Shown: one piece after another, positions 42,314 to 52,165 of the stretch
Position numbering within the stretch: position 1 is the stretch's first letter
Layout: each line of letters begins with the position of its first letter
From: Lithodes maja
Lineage: Eukaryota; Arthropoda; Malacostraca; Decapoda; Lithodidae
Direction: 5' to 3'
Assembly: GCA_037953745.1 (NCBI GenBank)
Contig: JBAKBP010007916.1
Span: 1 to 64,000, forward strand
Length of the DNA: 64,000 nucleotides
Made by a program: the position numbers and the translations under genes
Notes under the pieces: generated by a model
What the model was told of the DNA's origin: nothing
What the model saw: the letters and a program-made list of their open reading frames with translations, nothing else
Database searches by the model: none

Positions 42314-45300
42314 ATGTCGGGCCCTAGTACTGACGAGGAGCGAGAGATGCTATTTGAGGAGGTGCCGTTAGTAACTAGTGAGGAGGATGCTAGACTTTTT
42401 GTGAGTAAGCAGTACCATGTGACGGAGGAGAGGCTGACTGGGGTGAATGTTTATGGCTTGCACCTGATAGCCAAGGTTTTGGGTCTATCCAATGTAGGAG
42501 GGATGTCCAAGGGGGAGCTAATTTCCTGGGTGTTGCGTGGGCGACATGGGGTTTCGGAGGAGAGGGCGTTTGGGGGGGTTCCTCCCCAGATCCCCTCTCA
42601 CTCGACTCCCACAGTGCCGTCCACTCAGTTGCCGGAGGTTAGCACTCTCCCACAGAGGGATGAGCATTGGAAGATTGGAGTGCCCTCGGGCGGTGCGTAT
42701 GGTGGTTCCCCAGTTCTTGCCCCCCCTCCTTCAGTAGTGGCAGCTCCCTCTTCCGGCCTGTCTCCTGAGATGATATTTAAACTCGAGCTTGCTAAAATGG
42801 AGAATGAGGCTAGGAAGCAGGAGATGGAGAATGAGGCTAGGAAGCAGGAGATGGAGAATGAGTCTAGGAGGCATGAGACTGAGGTTAGGAAGCAGGAGAA
42901 TGAGACTAGGAGGCATGAGATTGAGGTTAGGAGGCACGAGGCTGAGCTTAGGTACGACTCAGAGAAATATTGTGCTCAAATAGATTTAGATAAGACTCGT
43001 GCAGAGTCGACAGGGATTCGGATGGGCCGTGAGGGCCAAGTAAGAGAACAGTCCTTGTATCACTTAGTCAAATTGGTGCCGGCATTTAGTGAAACTGAAG
43101 TCACAGAATTTTTTAATCGTTTTGAGAAGAAGTGTAGGGAGCATAATTGGCCTGAAGAGAAGTGGGCAGCTCTGGTCTCCTCAAGACTTACGGGTAAGGG
43201 TCTGAAGGCTTATGATGCACTGCCTTTAGAGTCTTGCATTGACTACCCAGAATTGAAGAGAGCTGTCCTACGGGCATACGAGTTGCAACCAGAAACATAT
43301 CGATTGAAGTTTCGGGGTGTTACAAAGACTAGGGAGGCGACCTTTCTTGAACATGCCCGGGACTTAAAAGATGCACTTACAAACTGGACACGTTCTGAGA
43401 AAGCTGAGACGGCCGAACAGTTGACTGAGCTGTTTCTGCTCGAGCAGTTTTATAAGTGTACAGGTGCAGAAATGACTTTAACTATTAAAGAAAAGAATCC
43501 AAAAACTCTACAGGAGGCAGCTGAGATGGCTGACCTCCGGCTATCATTAATTCGTGGGTGCGGGTCTGCCCAGCGTAGTGAGGCAGGTAACAAGGGGCGT
43601 GACGCCCCACCCCCCCGAGTTAGTAATATATCTTATGCAAACAAGTACAAGAGTTATGATACCAAGACTGACCACAAGACTAGCACCGTCCCATTTAAGA
43701 AGGGGCCGGGCCCTTCCCAGTACCAAGGGAAGCCCAAAGGGGAGTTAGAGTGTTTTCAATGTCATAAAAAGGGGCACTTTGCAAGAGTCTGTCCTAGCAA
43801 ACCACCTACAGCGGCTGTGTCTTTGGCCTGCAACATTGGTGTGTCTCTGAAGCCTTCTGAGTTTGCCCGGGGCAGTTCGTCAGAGGCTGAGGCACAGCCA
43901 ATGCAGAAGCACCTGGGAGGCTCGAACCCTGCTCAGGATGTTTTTTGCGACCATAGAGGACGGGGTTGCGTGATGTGGGCGGGGCGCAAGCATGGAGTAG
44001 AGGTCTTGCGTGATACAGGTGCTTCCCAGACTTTGATGAAAAACTTGACTGGCTACCCTATAAATGCGGCTCGGGTGGTGGTGGTGCAGGGTATTAATGC
44101 AACTCGGTCATACCCGCTGGTGCGGTTGGAGTTGGAGGTGGATGGTGTGGCACGTGAATTGGATGTTGGGATTGTGGAGAAACTGCCAGTGGAGGGCGTC
44201 GACCTTCTTCTCGGCAACGACTTTGCAATGCCCGCTTCTGAGGTTCTACCCTTAGTCGTTGCCGAGAGGCCGGCCGACGTGAGTAGGGAAGAGCGAGAGT
44301 GGGTCGAGCGGTGCCAGGCACAACCCATGGCGTGTGCTGTCACCCGAGCTCGGGCAGCTAAAGTGTCACAGCCTAGTCCTCCGTCTTCAGACCAGCAGAG
44401 GAACGATCAACAGGAGGAGGCTAAAGCTGGAGTTGGTTTTAAGAGTTTTGACTCGGCGGCTCTCCTGGGTGATTCAGTATTAGCACCATTACTTAGTTCT
44501 GGAGTAGCCCCTGGGCCTGTCATCGAGAGTGACGAGGCTGGGCATGACGAGTCTCCACGACAGCAACGTTATGAACATCGAGAGAGACAGAGGGAGCAGC
44601 TCAGTATCGGGGAGGGTCATGCATTGCTCCGGGAGCAGTTAGATCGCTTGGCACCCTCAGATATACGTCGGTTGCAGCTGGAGGACCCTGAGCTCCAAAC
44701 GTGTGCTAATGGAGCTGTGGAGCTCGACGAGGACGGTGATGCACAGCCGGGAGATTTTTTTTATTTAGATGGCATCCTGTATCGGCGTTTTCAAGACCCT
44801 AACCGTAGCTGGAAGATGGGGTCCGGGGTAGTGGACCAGTTGATGGTGCCGCGGGAGTGCAGGGATAGCCTACTGAGTTTGGCGCATGACACACCGCTGG
44901 CAGGACATTTGGGGGTAAGAAAAACGGTGGCGGCTTTGGGGAAGTTGTTTTGGTGGCCGGGGATGAAGTCTCATGTGCAGTCCTGGATAAACTCATGTGA
45001 TATTTGTCAACGGGTCGGGAAACCAAACCAAGTTATTCCTAAAGCTCCGTTGCACCCTATTCCTGTAATTGGGCCACCTTTTAGTAAGATTGTTGTTGAC
45101 ATGGTTGGTCCCCTCCCTCCCACAAAGGCTGGTAATAAATTTTTGTTAACCATCATGGATGTTGCCACTAGATACCCCGATGCATACCCCATGAAAAACG
45201 GCATGGCTAAGACGGTAGTCAGTAACTTGTTGTGGTACTTTTCAAGGTACGGGTACCCGGAGGAGATTCAGTCTGATCAGGGGTCCAATTTCACCTCCAA

Positions 45301-47461
45301 TCTCTTTAAGCAAACAATGCAACAGCATGGAATACGGGCGGTGGTATCGTCAGCGTATCACCCTGAGAGCCAAGGGGTGCTTGAGCGGTGGCATGCCACC
45401 CTTAAAAGCATGCTCAGGTGTTATTGTGCTGATAACGGAAGAGATTGGGATCTTGGATTGCCGTATGTACTGTTTGCTGCTCGGGAAGTGCCTGGTGAGA
45501 GCCTGGGATTTAGTCCAAACGAGCTGATTTTTGGACACCGAGTCAGGGGCCCCCTTAATATGCTGCGGGAAATTTGGGAAGGAACTGTGCCGCCTTGTTC
45601 CTTGTTGAAGTATGTGTTTGAAAGCCGTGAGCGCATGCTTAAGAGTCTGGAGATGGCAGGTCGGAATTTAACAGGGTCACAAGCTTTAATGAAGGACAGG
45701 TATGATCGCAAAGTGAAGCTCCGGGAGTTCATTGTGGGACAGGAGGTGTTGATTTTGTTGCCTTTGGTGGGTAACCCCTTGTCGGCGAAGTATACTGGAC
45801 CCTATAAAATTGTGGAGAAAATTTCGGACCTAGATTACCTTGTTGCCACTCCAGACAGGAGGAAGAAGAATCAGTTATGTCACGTGAACCTGATAAAAGA
45901 GTATGTGAGGCGCCCCTCTGAGCCTCTCACTGTCCCTGTGTTGGCTTGTTGCGGCCGTGGTGGAGAAGGAGAGGGGGACAGTCAAGCTTCAGAGGAGGAT
46001 AGCTGGGATCACCATGTTTCAGCGGATCAGTGGGCGGGGAACTCGAGCCTAAGGGCTGACGAGGCTATAGCCCATTTGCCTGAGCCGCAATTTGAAGCTA
46101 TCCGTCAGTTGCTCGGTTTACACCCCACTGTATTCGCTGAACATCCAGGCCTCACTACTCAGGCTATGCATGATGTTGACGTGGGGCACCATCTACCCTT
46201 TAAGTCAATCCCATACCGTGTGCCCCCCATAAAACTACCCGCTCTGAGGGATGAGTTGGAGTATATGCTCGGTAGAGGGTTGATAGAGAAAGGTACCGTT
46301 AAATGGACTTCCCCCGTAACACTGCAGCCTAAACCAGATGGCAAGGTACGCTTCTGTATTGATTTCCGTAGGCTAAACGGTTTGACTCCAACTAACCCAT
46401 ATCCTCTTCCTCGGGTTGATGATAGTGTTGATAAAATTGGTAATGCTCGGTTTTTGTCTAAAGTTGATTTAGTAAAAGGTTACTGGCAAGTACCTTTGTC
46501 CGAGCGCGCTAAAGAGGTATGTGGTTTTGTGGTGGACGGGAGTACTTACCGGTGTAATGTTATGCCCTACGGACTTAAGAATGCACCAGCAACGTTTCAG
46601 AACCTGATGAATGAAATTGTCAAGGACATTCCAAATTGCACCGTATACTTGGACGATGTAATCATTTATGATGACGACTTTGAGAGCCATTGTGAGCACC
46701 TGGAGACCTTGTTCCGGAAACTTAGTGAAGCAAGTCTGGTAGTAAATTTGGCAAAGTGTGACTTCGTAAAAGCCACTGTGCAGTACCTTGGGTTTGTAGT
46801 GGGAAGGGGACAGGTGTGCCCTCCTCAGAACAAGGTACAGGCTATCAATAAATTTCCGCACCCAACCACCAAGAAGCAGATCATGAGATTCTTGGGTATG
46901 ATAGGCTACTACAGACGCTTTATAAAAGGTTACTCTACGGTGTTGGCACCTCTCACAGATTTGTTATCTAAAGACAAAAAGTTTTTGTGGGCGCCTGAGT
47001 GTGAAAAGGCTTTTAATTTAGTGAAGCATTTGCTGTGTACTCACCCGATACTCAGGGCCCCAGACTTTAACAGGCCTTTTCAGCTGGCAACAGATGCTAG
47101 TGGTGTAGGGGCTGGTGCCGTCTTGCTACAGACAGACAATGAAGGTGTGGAACACCCAGTAAGTTTCTTTTCTAAGAAGTTCAATGCTGCACAAAAGAAC
47201 TATTCTACAATAGAAAAGGAATTACTGGCGATTGTGCTGTCACTCAGGCACTTCGAGGTGTATGTTCCAGCCTATGGCCCAGTCGTGGTTATCTACACTG
47301 ATCATCACCCTTTGAGATTCCTAAATCAATTTCACAATCGCAATATGAGACTGACCCGGTGGTCATTGATGTTGCAGGAGTATAACCTGGACATCCGGCA
47401 TATTGCGGGATGTGACAATGTGATTGCGGATTGTTTATCGAGGGTAGATGATCAGTCGTAG
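42314..47461 (+). CDS. Gag-Pol polyprotein of retrotransposon B (gag-PR-IN-RT-RH)
   Basis: One frame of about 1,715 codons from ATG 42,314; in-frame codons upstream lack an ATG. Approximate residues: coiled coil with repeated ENEARKQEM-type units (160-225); capsid with SCAN-like block, FLEHARDL to LLEQFYKC to EEAAEMADL (340-420); CCHC knuckle CFQCHKKGHFARVC (480); aspartic protease VLRDTGASQTLM (567) and LLLGNDF (640); integrase finger HDTPLAGH...CDICQ (860-900); integrase core VVVDMVGP, QSDQGSNF, GVLERWH, i.e. D,D(35)E (925-1025); RT FCIDFRRLNGL (1350), KVDLVKGYWQVPL, VYLDDVIIYDDD (1445, intact); RNase H ATDASGVGAGAV (1595) to NVIADCLSRVDD. All catalytic residues are present. Gag and pol are fused with no frameshift, so the gag:pol ratio must be set another way. 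No env. Confidence 0.95.
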   Translation: MSGPSTDEEREMLFEEVPLVTSEEDARLFVSKQYHVTEERLTGVNVYGLHLIAKVLGLSNVGGMSKGELISWVLRGRHGVSEERAFGGVPPQIPSHSTPTVPSTQLPEVSTLPQRDEHWKIGVPSGGAYGGSPVLAPPPSVVAAPSSGLSPEMIFKLELAKMENEARKQEMENEARKQEMENESRRHETEVRKQENETRRHEIEVRRHEAELRYDSEKYCAQIDLDKTRAESTGIRMGREGQVREQSLYHLVKLVPAFSETEVTEFFNRFEKKCREHNWPEEKWAALVSSRLTGKGLKAYDALPLESCIDYPELKRAVLRAYELQPETYRLKFRGVTKTREATFLEHARDLKDALTNWTRSEKAETAEQLTELFLLEQFYKCTGAEMTLTIKEKNPKTLQEAAEMADLRLSLIRGCGSAQRSEAGNKGRDAPPPRVSNISYANKYKSYDTKTDHKTSTVPFKKGPGPSQYQGKPKGELECFQCHKKGHFARVCPSKPPTAAVSLACNIGVSLKPSEFARGSSSEAEAQPMQKHLGGSNPAQDVFCDHRGRGCVMWAGRKHGVEVLRDTGASQTLMKNLTGYPINAARVVVVQGINATRSYPLVRLELEVDGVARELDVGIVEKLPVEGVDLLLGNDFAMPASEVLPLVVAERPADVSREEREWVERCQAQPMACAVTRARAAKVSQPSPPSSDQQRNDQQEEAKAGVGFKSFDSAALLGDSVLAPLLSSGVAPGPVIESDEAGHDESPRQQRYEHRERQREQLSIGEGHALLREQLDRLAPSDIRRLQLEDPELQTCANGAVELDEDGDAQPGDFFYLDGILYRRFQDPNRSWKMGSGVVDQLMVPRECRDSLLSLAHDTPLAGHLGVRKTVAALGKLFWWPGMKSHVQSWINSCDICQRVGKPNQVIPKAPLHPIPVIGPPFSKIVVDMVGPLPPTKAGNKFLLTIMDVATRYPDAYPMKNGMAKTVVSNLLWYFSRYGYPEEIQSDQGSNFTSNLFKQTMQQHGIRAVVSSAYHPESQGVLERWHATLKSMLRCYCADNGRDWDLGLPYVLFAAREVPGESLGFSPNELIFGHRVRGPLNMLREIWEGTVPPCSLLKYVFESRERMLKSLEMAGRNLTGSQALMKDRYDRKVKLREFIVGQEVLILLPLVGNPLSAKYTGPYKIVEKISDLDYLVATPDRRKKNQLCHVNLIKEYVRRPSEPLTVPVLACCGRGGEGEGDSQASEEDSWDHHVSADQWAGNSSLRADEAIAHLPEPQFEAIRQLLGLHPTVFAEHPGLTTQAMHDVDVGHHLPFKSIPYRVPPIKLPALRDELEYMLGRGLIEKGTVKWTSPVTLQPKPDGKVRFCIDFRRLNGLTPTNPYPLPRVDDSVDKIGNARFLSKVDLVKGYWQVPLSERAKEVCGFVVDGSTYRCNVMPYGLKNAPATFQNLMNEIVKDIPNCTVYLDDVIIYDDDFESHCEHLETLFRKLSEASLVVNLAKCDFVKATVQYLGFVVGRGQVCPPQNKVQAINKFPHPTTKKQIMRFLGMIGYYRRFIKGYSTVLAPLTDLLSKDKKFLWAPECEKAFNLVKHLLCTHPILRAPDFNRPFQLATDASGVGAGAVLLQTDNEGVEHPVSFFSKKFNAAQKNYSTIEKELLAIVLSLRHFEVYVPAYGPVVVIYTDHHPLRFLNQFHNRNMRLTRWSLMLQEYNLDIRHIAGCDNVIADCLSRVDDQS

Positions 47462-47966
47462 GCTATCACAGGTGTATGATCCCGAAGAGATTGACACACG
47501 GGTAGCCTCCTGCTTTGGTTTGAGTAGTATTTTGCGCTTGGTGCTTGTTGGCTCGCGGTTGTAGCCCAGCGTATTGGGTCGTAAAGCAGGATTGTTGAGC
47601 GTTTGGTATAGAAGAAAATAGGCTGCCCTTATAGTGCGGCCGGAAAAAAACATATTAAAATATAAAAAATCATATAAAAACTCTTTCTTTTTGATATAGA
47701 TAATTGTATAAGTTTGTCATAGCCTATAGTGTTTGAGTAGTCCACGAACTATCAAACGGCTGAGCTGCGGTAAGCTCGCTCTGGGAGCATGATATTATGT
47801 CTTTTACTATTGTTGGGAGGAGTTATGAAATGTGAATTTTTTTTTTATATAAGATGTGTTTTAGTGATAAACTCAGCGTTGTTTTAGTGCCATGCGGTCG
47901 CTGGGTGTGAGGGGTTTGATGGGGTTCTGTATATCAGATTTTAGCTCAGGGTTGAGCAAGTAAAAT

Positions 47967-47977
47967 CTTGGGGGAGG
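47967..47977 (+). promoter_or_regulatory. Polypurine tract of retrotransposon B
   Basis: CTTGGGGGAGG directly before the 3' LTR. The 500 bases between the stop codon (47,461) and this tract hold no gene. Confidence 0.7.
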
Positions 47978-49839
47978 TGTGACGCATGTCGAGTATGAGC
48001 ATGCTGTACAGAACGCCCAGTCAGGCCCCACTCTCGCTAGGATCGTCAGGGCAGGAACTTTGGCTGTAGTCTGTGTAGAGTTTCCTAACTTAGTTTATGT
48101 GAGCCGTTGTACTATAAGTATTATAAATATGTATTTTGTTTTCATCTGAGTCAACGAGTTCTATTTTATATCATTAGTTATAAGTATTGTGTGTGGGACT
48201 TATATGTAATGATGAGAGGAGAGAGAGAGAGATATTACGTAACGGGGACCAGTGAGTGCGCCACGCGGGCAGATAGGCCTAATTCCCTCCTCCCTCCTCC
48301 CTTCCTCCCTTTCAGCGCGTGGGAAGTTCTTTGTCGATCCCAGATTGAGAGAGAATATGACGTCATGATTGCCAGTGGGCGGTCCTTAAGTAGTTTGAGA
48401 TATGCCGCTAGAGGGCCGAGTATAAAAAGGGAGGTCCCGCCGCATTTTCCTTAGAACTCATCAGGCAAAGCGACCTCTCATATCCCTTGCAACTATCCAT
48501 ATTCTTCCGACTGATGTGAACTTTCTCTACTCTCTGAACAGCCTATCTTCTTCTCTTCTCGTCCCTGTTTAACCTCCATGACCCCTTTGGTGCAGATTTA
48601 GTCAGCCAAAGTATTATCGCTTGAGTTCTCACGAGATAAGTGCCTGTTAGATAGCCTATTTTTGGAAGGGTTAACTAGAATAGGATTGATTGATGTTTGT
48701 TGCACTCGTATATGCATTTCCCTGTGTGCGATTATTCATGTTCCTGTTTTCTGCTGGTTTAGGCAATGCTAGACTGGGATAGGGTTTCTGAGTTGTGATT
48801 TCCTATGAGTACTAGGTTGCGGTTGAACCAGTACAATTGCAACGGAGACGTGGAACGCCTAGGTGGTCTTTCTGACTGTGTACCGTGGGAGTTTAGCACT
48901 GTGTTGCGAGTGAGGGCTTTTGCCTGTGCCACCCAACACTGTGCTATCTCATTTGCTTGACTTTGAGAGGATCGCCAGGAGAGAACCAGATACTAGTGAT
49001 CTGGATCTCTCAAGAGAGCATCCCGTCAATTACCGTAATTTGGCCGCACAGTCTTAAGGACCTCGCTAGGCTACGAGCCGCTTGCTCAGCCATTGTCTCT
49101 TAACCTTAGATATCCCAGCTAGACTTTGCTCGACCAGCAGATACAGCATAGTATTGAAGCTTCTCCTTATGTATATTATTGTTTAAGCACTATTGATTTC
49201 ATGTGTGGCACGCTTAGCTACTTCAGAGATTAGTGGCCCACGAGCACAATCTTAGTAGGCTATTGCCAGTGCATTGTCGGAGTACTTCTTCTTAATGTTT
49301 GCCATATCCTATTGCTTATTCTTATTCTTATAATTCTTCTTATGTCAATTTAAAGCCTTTAATTACCAGTGAGTTATTCATTAAATTGCTGTTCAAAATC
49401 CGATACTTACTTCTTATGAGTATTCGAGAAGCATCTAACTTATCAGAAGATTCCTTGCTTGATGCTCGAGGACTATTGTTTAACGTAACGTAATAGTGCC
49501 GATCCGAAGTAGAGGGTGGAGGACTTCTTAAGTTCTTAGTTCAAGGGTGGATTACTTCGGCTTCGGCCAACACTATTCTTTAGTGTTGTAGTACTTTCTT
49601 CTTTGTTTGATTGTTGACCAGACTAGATAACTCCCGTCTTGTTATTAGTCTGTTGTGTGAAACGCTAGTACCGAGTTCTTGTATACCCCGTTATAGCAGA
49701 TAGAACTCTGGAGGGTAGTGGCGTTTTTTGTTCGGCTGGCAGTACTCTGGGGTTGGGATCGTGTGTTTCCGTTGTGGCAGCGAGCCATACTCGAGTCCTG
49801 TGTAAGAGCCCTAGTGTACCCGAGTGCCCGGTCGTAACA
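47978..49839 (+). repeat. 3' LTR of retrotransposon B
   Basis: 1,862 bp, same length as the 5' LTR. Followed by the target duplicate CAAG and remaining array sequence (49,844-49,930). Confidence 0.95.
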
Positions 49840-49864
49840 CAAGTTTTACCTTTTAAATAAATTC

Positions 49865-50191
49865 CTAGTATAAATAAATTACATTATTGAGGTCGTTAGG
49901 GTGGAAGGCTCGATCTCTCAGTCCCTCCTGGTTCCTCTGAGCCTGTGTGGTGTACGTATCAGTGAGGGAGATGACCGTTAGTGAAGCCTCCAGTTCGCTC
50001 TTGGTGGTTTCCTTGTCGGCGTAGAAGAGGACCTCCACTTAAGCTTGGGTCATGATGAAGCCGTTGTCGGAGAAGATGCCCGCTGTATCTGTCTGGAGCC
50101 ACACGAAGAGCGCCACGGCATCGCTGGTCATGCTCACGGTAAAGGTCCAGTTACTGCCGCTTGATACTACCGGCTCCGATACAACACTCTC
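49865..50191 (-). pseudogene. MANBA: Beta-mannosidase, last exon, with a premature stop
   Basis: Beta-mannosidase (GH2, lysosomal) removes terminal beta-mannose from N-glycan fragments. This exon matches its C-terminus as I know the family: VALFVWLQTDTAGIFSDNGF is the signature, then VLFYADKETTKSELEASL and ISLTDTY, where animal proteins usually end. The acceptor CTACCCCCAG precedes codon 1 at 50,191, phase 0. An in-frame TAA (50,039-50,041) interrupts it 50 codons in. After SLTDTY the frame runs 28 codons into the tandem array before TAG at 49,865. The 3' LTR of retrotransposon B ends 25 bp further on. The stop suggests a decaying copy, though an assembly error is possible. Confidence 0.8.
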
Positions 50192-50690
50192 CTGGGGGTA
50201 GATAAGGGTCGAGGAGTTAGAGAGTACAGGTCTCCGTTAAAACCCGATCCATCCTTCAAACCAGGCTGGGAGGTCAATGTTAAGGTCAGTTTGGGTTAGA
50301 TCTATATACTGTAGGCTACAGGTCTTCCTCACTATCCGATGCCCCAATTTATGATATTATTATAGGTTTTTAGGTGTTTGGGTTTGGGTTTTGGCTGGTC
50401 CGAAAACGCATCCCCATTTACCCCATTAATTTTAGGGTTCACTACAGTATATGATTTTTCTATTTAAAATTGGGTTTTCAAAAACGTAACCCAATAGTAA
50501 ATCAAGGGAAACCTGTATAGTAAGGGGTATTTGGAATGGCTCTATCCTTGCATGGAACTGGAGACTTATTTATGAGTAATTTCATCCCTATCCATCATGT
50601 CTGTGTCTGTCTAACTCTCTCTACATACTGTACATACATACATACATAAAAGTTTAAAGGCAGTTTTGTCCACAGAGAATGTGGTTACAG
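50192..50690. other. Intron and unassigned sequence
   Basis: Lies between the last beta-mannosidase exon and a LINE fragment. Simple (CATA)n at 50,634-50,647. Nothing else seen. Confidence 0.4.
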
Positions 50691-50694
50691 TCTC

Positions 50695-51515
50695 ACGTCC
50701 TAAATGGCGGCATTCCAGGCGGCCCTGTCAAGGGTTACCTCCGTTGTCAAGTTCTTTATTTTGTTATCGGACCGGAGTACCTGATCCCACATCTTTCTAG
50801 GTCTACCCCTATGCACAGCTCCCCCCAAGTTCACGGTCCGACATTTCCTCACCCAGCTCTGATCATCCATTCTCTCCACGTCTCCAAACCAACCAAGTTG
50901 ACTTGTGCGCATCACTTCTGATATACCGTACTCCTAATGCCTTCTTAATTCCTCACTCGATACCCCATCCCTGAGGTTAACCCAACACATCCATCTCACC
51001 ATTCTCTTCTCATTCCGTTCCATTCTAAAGATAGCCTCCGCTTTAAACGTTCACGTTTCCGTGGCATAGGTCATCGTGCTCCTAACACACGAGGTATACA
51101 CCTTCCCTTTAAGGTGAAGTGGAAGTCTTCTCATGGTCAGGAGTGGCAACAGCTCTCTAAACTTCCCCCACCCACTTCTGACTCTAGCAATGGAGCTTGC
51201 TTCAGCGCCTCCTCCGGCGGAAACCGTATCGCCCAAGTAGCAGAATTTACTCACACATTTCAGCGCTACACTGCCGAAATCAACATTTAACACAAGTTCT
51301 CCGTTGCACACTGCGCATTCAAAGTCTATGATTCTCGTCAAAGGTCCTCTAGCCCCACTACATCTCTTGTGTACCCAGTCACTACAGATGCAACATTGAA
51401 TTGAGTTACAACCCACCACCTTCTCACATACTGCACATGGATAGTCACCGCTTCTATAAGGTGGATCCTGAGGATAATTTATTAAGCTTGATGAAGGTCT
51501 AGGGAGCAAACCAAA
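50695..51515 (-). pseudogene. LINE C-terminal fragment with a PHD-like zinc finger
   Basis: Minus-strand LINE remnant in the beta-mannosidase intron. Upstream part: CAVCEKVVGCNSIQC, CSDWVHKRCSG and FECAVC form a PHD-like Cys4-His-Cys3 pattern, followed by the thumb/C-terminal region VSKFCYLGDTVSAGGGAE, SGWGKFRELLPLLT and CVRSTMTYATET. Downstream, LGWFGDVERMDD and RGRPRKMWDQVL are the usual end of such proteins. The RT core is missing and the two parts are in different frames. I recognise this C-terminal type from invertebrate LINEs but cannot fix the clade. Confidence 0.75.
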
Positions 51516-51539
51516 TACCCCCCCCTTAAGCTTTCAGTA

Positions 51540-51620
51540 CCATTTATTCCTATCTATCTATCTATTGCCTGACGCCGTGATCCCCGAAGGGGTGGCCACG
51601 AACAAAATGCCCCCATGTTC
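51540..51620 (-). mobile_element. RTE-type LINE 3' terminus with (TATC)n
   Basis: (TATC)n then GCCTGACGCCGTGATCCCCG and AAGGGGTGGCCACGAAC, nearly identical to the 3' end of the RTE copy at 62,421. Only the tip of the element remains. Confidence 0.75.
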
Positions 51621-51686
51621 CTAAGATTCTCAAAATATAGTTCTAATGCTAGTCAGAATTAAAGGAAAATGTGGTTAATGAATGAC

Positions 51687-51913
51687 CCACGTGGAGCTGA
51701 GCATGTATGAGGGGGCGTCCTTTGGTCTGCCCATGAGGTAGAAGTTACGAGGGACTTGTTGTTGTTGTTGTTGTGTGGTGCCCTCGGGTAGTGCGAGGTG
51801 CGAGGTTGGGAAACACATGTCTACAGCATCATACAGTCCTCCTGACAGTGGGTGTCTAGTTCAAGTTCCGATCAGATTTTCAGGCTCAACGCTTCATTTG
51901 CTGCTTGCCCACT
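51687..51913 (-). pseudogene. MANBA: Beta-mannosidase, penultimate exon, frameshifted
   Basis: Acceptor TTTTTTATTCCAG before 51,913. Frame 1 gives SGQAANEALSLKI, then an in-frame TGA, then SELELDTHCQEDCMML (family members have a Cys...Glu-x-Cys pattern here). The frame must then shift to give ALPEG, a Gln run from (CAA)n, and VPRNFYLMGRPKDAPSYML, corresponding to the conserved NYxFL-type strand. The exon is 227 bp, not a multiple of three, although both neighbouring junctions are phase 0; this independently shows an indel. The donor is probably TGG|GTCATT at 51,687. At least two lesions. Confidence 0.7.
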
Positions 51914-52096
51914 CTGGAATAAAAAACAATCACATTAAATAAGTGGAATACTGTATGAATATGATCTATACTTAGTTTGTATTAATAACGTAAGTACTGT
52001 ACAATTCAGGTAATGGGTGATGGCTGGTCCTGTCCAGAGTGAGGTTTGGCATCCTCTACCCAACCTTAGCCATTTCTGAGGGTCTCTATACAGTAC

Positions 52097-52165
52097 AGCT
52101 TTGCGCAGTGGCAGTATCGTAACCAATGAGGTTTAGTTTTCCGAGTGACGTATCTGCTACTGCTG
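52097..52165 (+). ncRNA. U4 snRNA 5' fragment (pseudogene)
   Basis: AGCTTTGCGCAGTGGCAGTA and the next 18 bases (TCGTAACCAATGAGGTTT) match the 5' end of animal U4 snRNA with about one mismatch; the following TCCGAG is separated by a short insertion. Similarity fades after about 52,165, and the U4 central and 3' domains and Sm site are not recognisable. No snRNA promoter was evident. It stands about 290 bp upstream of the L2-like ORF1 and may be fused to that element's 5' end. Confidence 0.7.

Larger units (their letters stand above)
40236..49839 (+). mobile_element. LTR retrotransposon B: Gmr1-type Ty3/Gypsy, intact, 9.6 kb
   Basis: Complete: LTRs of 1,862 bp each, TG...CA ends, 4-bp duplication CAAG (40,232-40,235 and 49,840-49,843). 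The primer-binding site is the same as in element A. A single gag-pol frame of about 1,715 codons and a purine tract are present. I found no difference between the LTRs in the stretches compared, including the same short frames, TATA and CRE. Inserted in the degenerate tandem array just beyond the last beta-mannosidase exon. A good candidate for a recently active, autonomous copy. The LTRs are unrelated to those of A apart from the ends. Confidence 0.95.

Noticed and set aside
52097..52165. Functional U4 snRNA gene
   Set aside because: Only the 5' part is recognisable, the Sm site and 3' stem-loops are missing and no snRNA promoter is evident.
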